Assembly (NCBI GenBank): GCA_030141605.1
Contig: JAQGDQ010000004.1
Location: 556,001-620,000 of the forward strand
DNA: 64,000 nt
Reading direction: 5' to 3'
Source: Tubiluchus corallicola
Taxonomy: Eukaryota > Priapulida > Priapulimorpha > Priapulimorphida > Tubiluchidae
Position numbers and translations under genes: made by a program. Of the stretch, positions 62,301-64,000 are shown piece after piece (position 1 is the first letter of the stretch; each line of letters begins with the position of its first letter). The notes beneath the pieces are model-generated. The model searched no databases and was not told where the DNA came from. It was given only the letters and a program-made list of their open reading frames with translations.

Positions 62301-64000
62301 CCACAGCCAAGAGCTCTCAAGGCCCTAATCAAACCAGAACGTGGAACTCTATCGTAAGCTTTCGAGAAGTCTACGAAAACGATATATAATTTCTTCTTTT
62401 TAAACAGTGCATAGTCCATTAATAGTCTTAGAGTCACAATCCACTCAATGCAGGATCTACCCTTTTGGGCGCCAGCCTGCTCCCTATCGGGTTTGAATAT
62501 CTTCATTTTAATTATTGGTAGTACAACACAGTCCCACAGACTACAGATTCTGTTTAGATATTGCCGTCCCTTAAGTAAATACAACACTGGTCTGTGAGAT
62601 TCAATTTGTGCAAAGAAAGAGCTAAACGTACATCAATTTAATTGGAAACAAAAAAGTCCTATCAGTCTAATTTGCCAAGAGACTGAAGTTTCAAATCATG
62701 TAGGCAGTATTAATCCTTTGTTCTTTCACAGTTACTTGGAAATGAAAGAAATTATTTTTTTGGAATATAGTCTGCCGCATCCAACATTTTTAACATCATG
62801 CTAGAAATTAAAATGTAGCTTTTGAAAGCTTAGAAGTGGTTTATTGTTTCTATGGCTTGCAAGTTATAAAAATGCTAAGATATTTCTCATCAAATACTTT
62901 TACAAGTGTTTAAGAGCTTAAATATTGAATCCTTGATGCACTTGATAAAGCCATATTTGAGCTGACAGATTGCAGCTTCATTTGATTGATTATGCATAAT
63001 AATTATCACGAAATGAAATGAATAAGAAAATGAGCACTTACCTTGTCGCTGGCGGCTGTGTCAGCTGATGAGCCTTTTACTTCTCCTGATGACTCTTGTT
63101 GTTGCATTTGTGTACAAGAATTCATGTGCGTTGGCCAATGAAGTTGTTGACATGAGTAGTCGCAATAAGATGTGTTCCAGCAGCAATAGAAAATAGCCTC
63201 TTTTCCACAATTTGCACACTAGTGATAAAAAGGAAAAATAAATAGAACATGAAATAACACAGTTGCTTGTCTGTGCTTTACGATGATTAAGAAATCCAAC
63301 ACAATTTTACCCTTGCTACTATTATTACAGTTAGGCCCCTATACCACCCCCCAGATCCAACTGCTGTAAAGAAATTGCCGGACAGACAGATTAATTATAT
63401 CTGTTATCATTATACTACGATCTTATTAATTTCAATACCCATTGCTTCTTTTTTGTTTCGACAACAGCTTTTTCAATTTCTTTGTTTGTTTCTTTGCGCA
63501 AGTGGTCTATTTCTTTCCGTCTCTCTAGTTCACCCACCCGAAAACCTTCCTGCATCTGACGCTCCATGTTCTGAATGGCTGCCTTCTTTTCCAACTCAAA
63601 ACTTTGCCTCATCTCAACCAATGTTAGTTCTATTAAACAAGAAAGTAGACTTAAAAATGTTGGCAGAGTAGTCAAACACGTTACATTAACTAACCAATTT
63701 TATGTAAGCATACTAAGGCAGAGCCCGAATTGTCTTAGTTACTTGCAGGCTTGAAAGTAACAAAGAATAAAATTTAGAAGCCTATGAGTGCAAGTATGCC
63801 CTATTTTTTGCGTGGATAATAGCAGCTTTATCTCCATTGCTAAAACAATTAAAATAAAATAAAATAAATTAAAATAAGAAAAAATGATGTTTCACCTATA
63901 TTGTGTTTTATCTCAGCTAATTCTTGCTGATGCCGCCAGTTTAGCTTTTCCATCTCCTGGGGAAGCTGTGAGTTCTGCTTGGCTTCTTGCTGCTTAGTAA
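59313..64000 (-). CDS. ZMYND8: ZMYND8-like chromatin reader, C-terminal part (partial)
   Basis: The gene enters from the right edge. Exons in the window: 63896 to beyond 64000, 63439-63629, 63042-63218, 60580-60735 and 59313-59498, with matching phases throughout. The first two encode a coiled coil ([13 protein letters not shown], then [19 protein letters not shown] to VETKKKQW). The third is a MYND zinc finger starting [19 protein letters not shown], with the CQQLHW and HMNSC ligands. ZMYND8 (RACK7) reads acetylated/methylated histone H3 and its MYND finger recruits corepressors through PxLxP motifs. The exact [20 protein letters not shown] string is the main reason for choosing ZMYND8 over ZMYND11 or DEAF1. 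The last two exons are low-complexity, rich in Gln, Ser, Pro and Tyr, ending in [10 protein letters not shown]. The PHD-BROMO-PWWP part is outside the window. A LINE copy occupies the intron 60736-63041. Confidence 0.9.
60879..62640 (-). mobile_element. 5'-truncated LINE (non-LTR retrotransposon) with one in-frame stop
   Basis: One frame from about 62632 to 61022 encodes a reverse transcriptase interrupted only by TGA at 62108-62110. Seen in order: [39 protein letters not shown] (the first catalytic Asp), [20 protein letters not shown], then after the stop [12 protein letters not shown] (catalytic LMDD in place of the usual YxDD), [28 protein letters not shown], and a C-terminal zinc-knuckle-like CSCG-x7-H-x4-CP. 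The endonuclease part is missing. The minus-strand 3' end runs into a TAAATAAATAATAATAATAA-type tail at 60879-60905. It lies in a ZMYND8 intron in the same orientation. The clade is not assigned. Confidence 0.85.

Overview
The window is nuclear DNA of an invertebrate animal. It is AT-rich, uses the standard code, has GT-AG introns up to several kilobases, and carries many mobile-element remnants in introns and intergenic DNA. I could rebuild five intron-containing genes by joining exons whose splice sites and reading-frame phases agree, plus one gene whose coding region is a single exon. All six encode conserved animal proteins. No prokaryotic features, CRISPR array or operon are present. The species cannot be named from the sequence.

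Layout. (1) 1-5.05 kb, minus strand: weak acidic exon candidates at the left edge, a perfect 94-bp tandem duplication, then the uninterrupted PIG-M coding region (first mannosyltransferase of GPI-anchor synthesis). (2) 5.96-15.28 kb, minus: SPC25, an NDC80-complex kinetochore subunit, with a PIF/Harbinger-like element and a 149-bp satellite-like array in its introns. (3) 15.3-19.57 kb: gene-poor, with LINE debris. (4) 19.57-22.38 kb, plus: PAR-6 (PB1, semi-CRIB, PDZ) in three exons, with a hAT-like element in intron 2. (5) 26.1-26.7 kb, minus: the last two exons of a gene I do not recognise. (6) 27.62-45.89 kb, minus: an SLC22 organic-ion transporter of ten coding positions. (7) 46-52 kb: gene-poor, with hAT-like and LINE remnants. 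(8) 51.99-57.85 kb, plus: POLR2C/RPB3 in seven exons, with a hAT element flanked by a perfect 8-bp target duplication and a mariner-derived inverted structure in its introns. (9) 59.3 kb to the window end, minus: the 3' part of ZMYND8 (coiled coil and MYND finger), with a 5'-truncated LINE in the same orientation in one intron.

The most interesting observation is in the SLC22 gene. The exon coding for the TM10-TM11 region is present in three diverged, intact, tandem versions (32947-33128, 31600-31787, 29962-30149). All three enter in phase 1 and leave in phase 0, and all have lengths of 3n+2, so including two or none breaks the frame while including exactly one keeps it. This is the arrangement expected of mutually exclusive exons, which would make three transporters differing in a core-helix segment.

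The genes act in unrelated cellular processes (GPI anchors, kinetochore, cell polarity, transport, transcription, chromatin reading). Nothing suggests co-regulation beyond ordinary neighbourhood.
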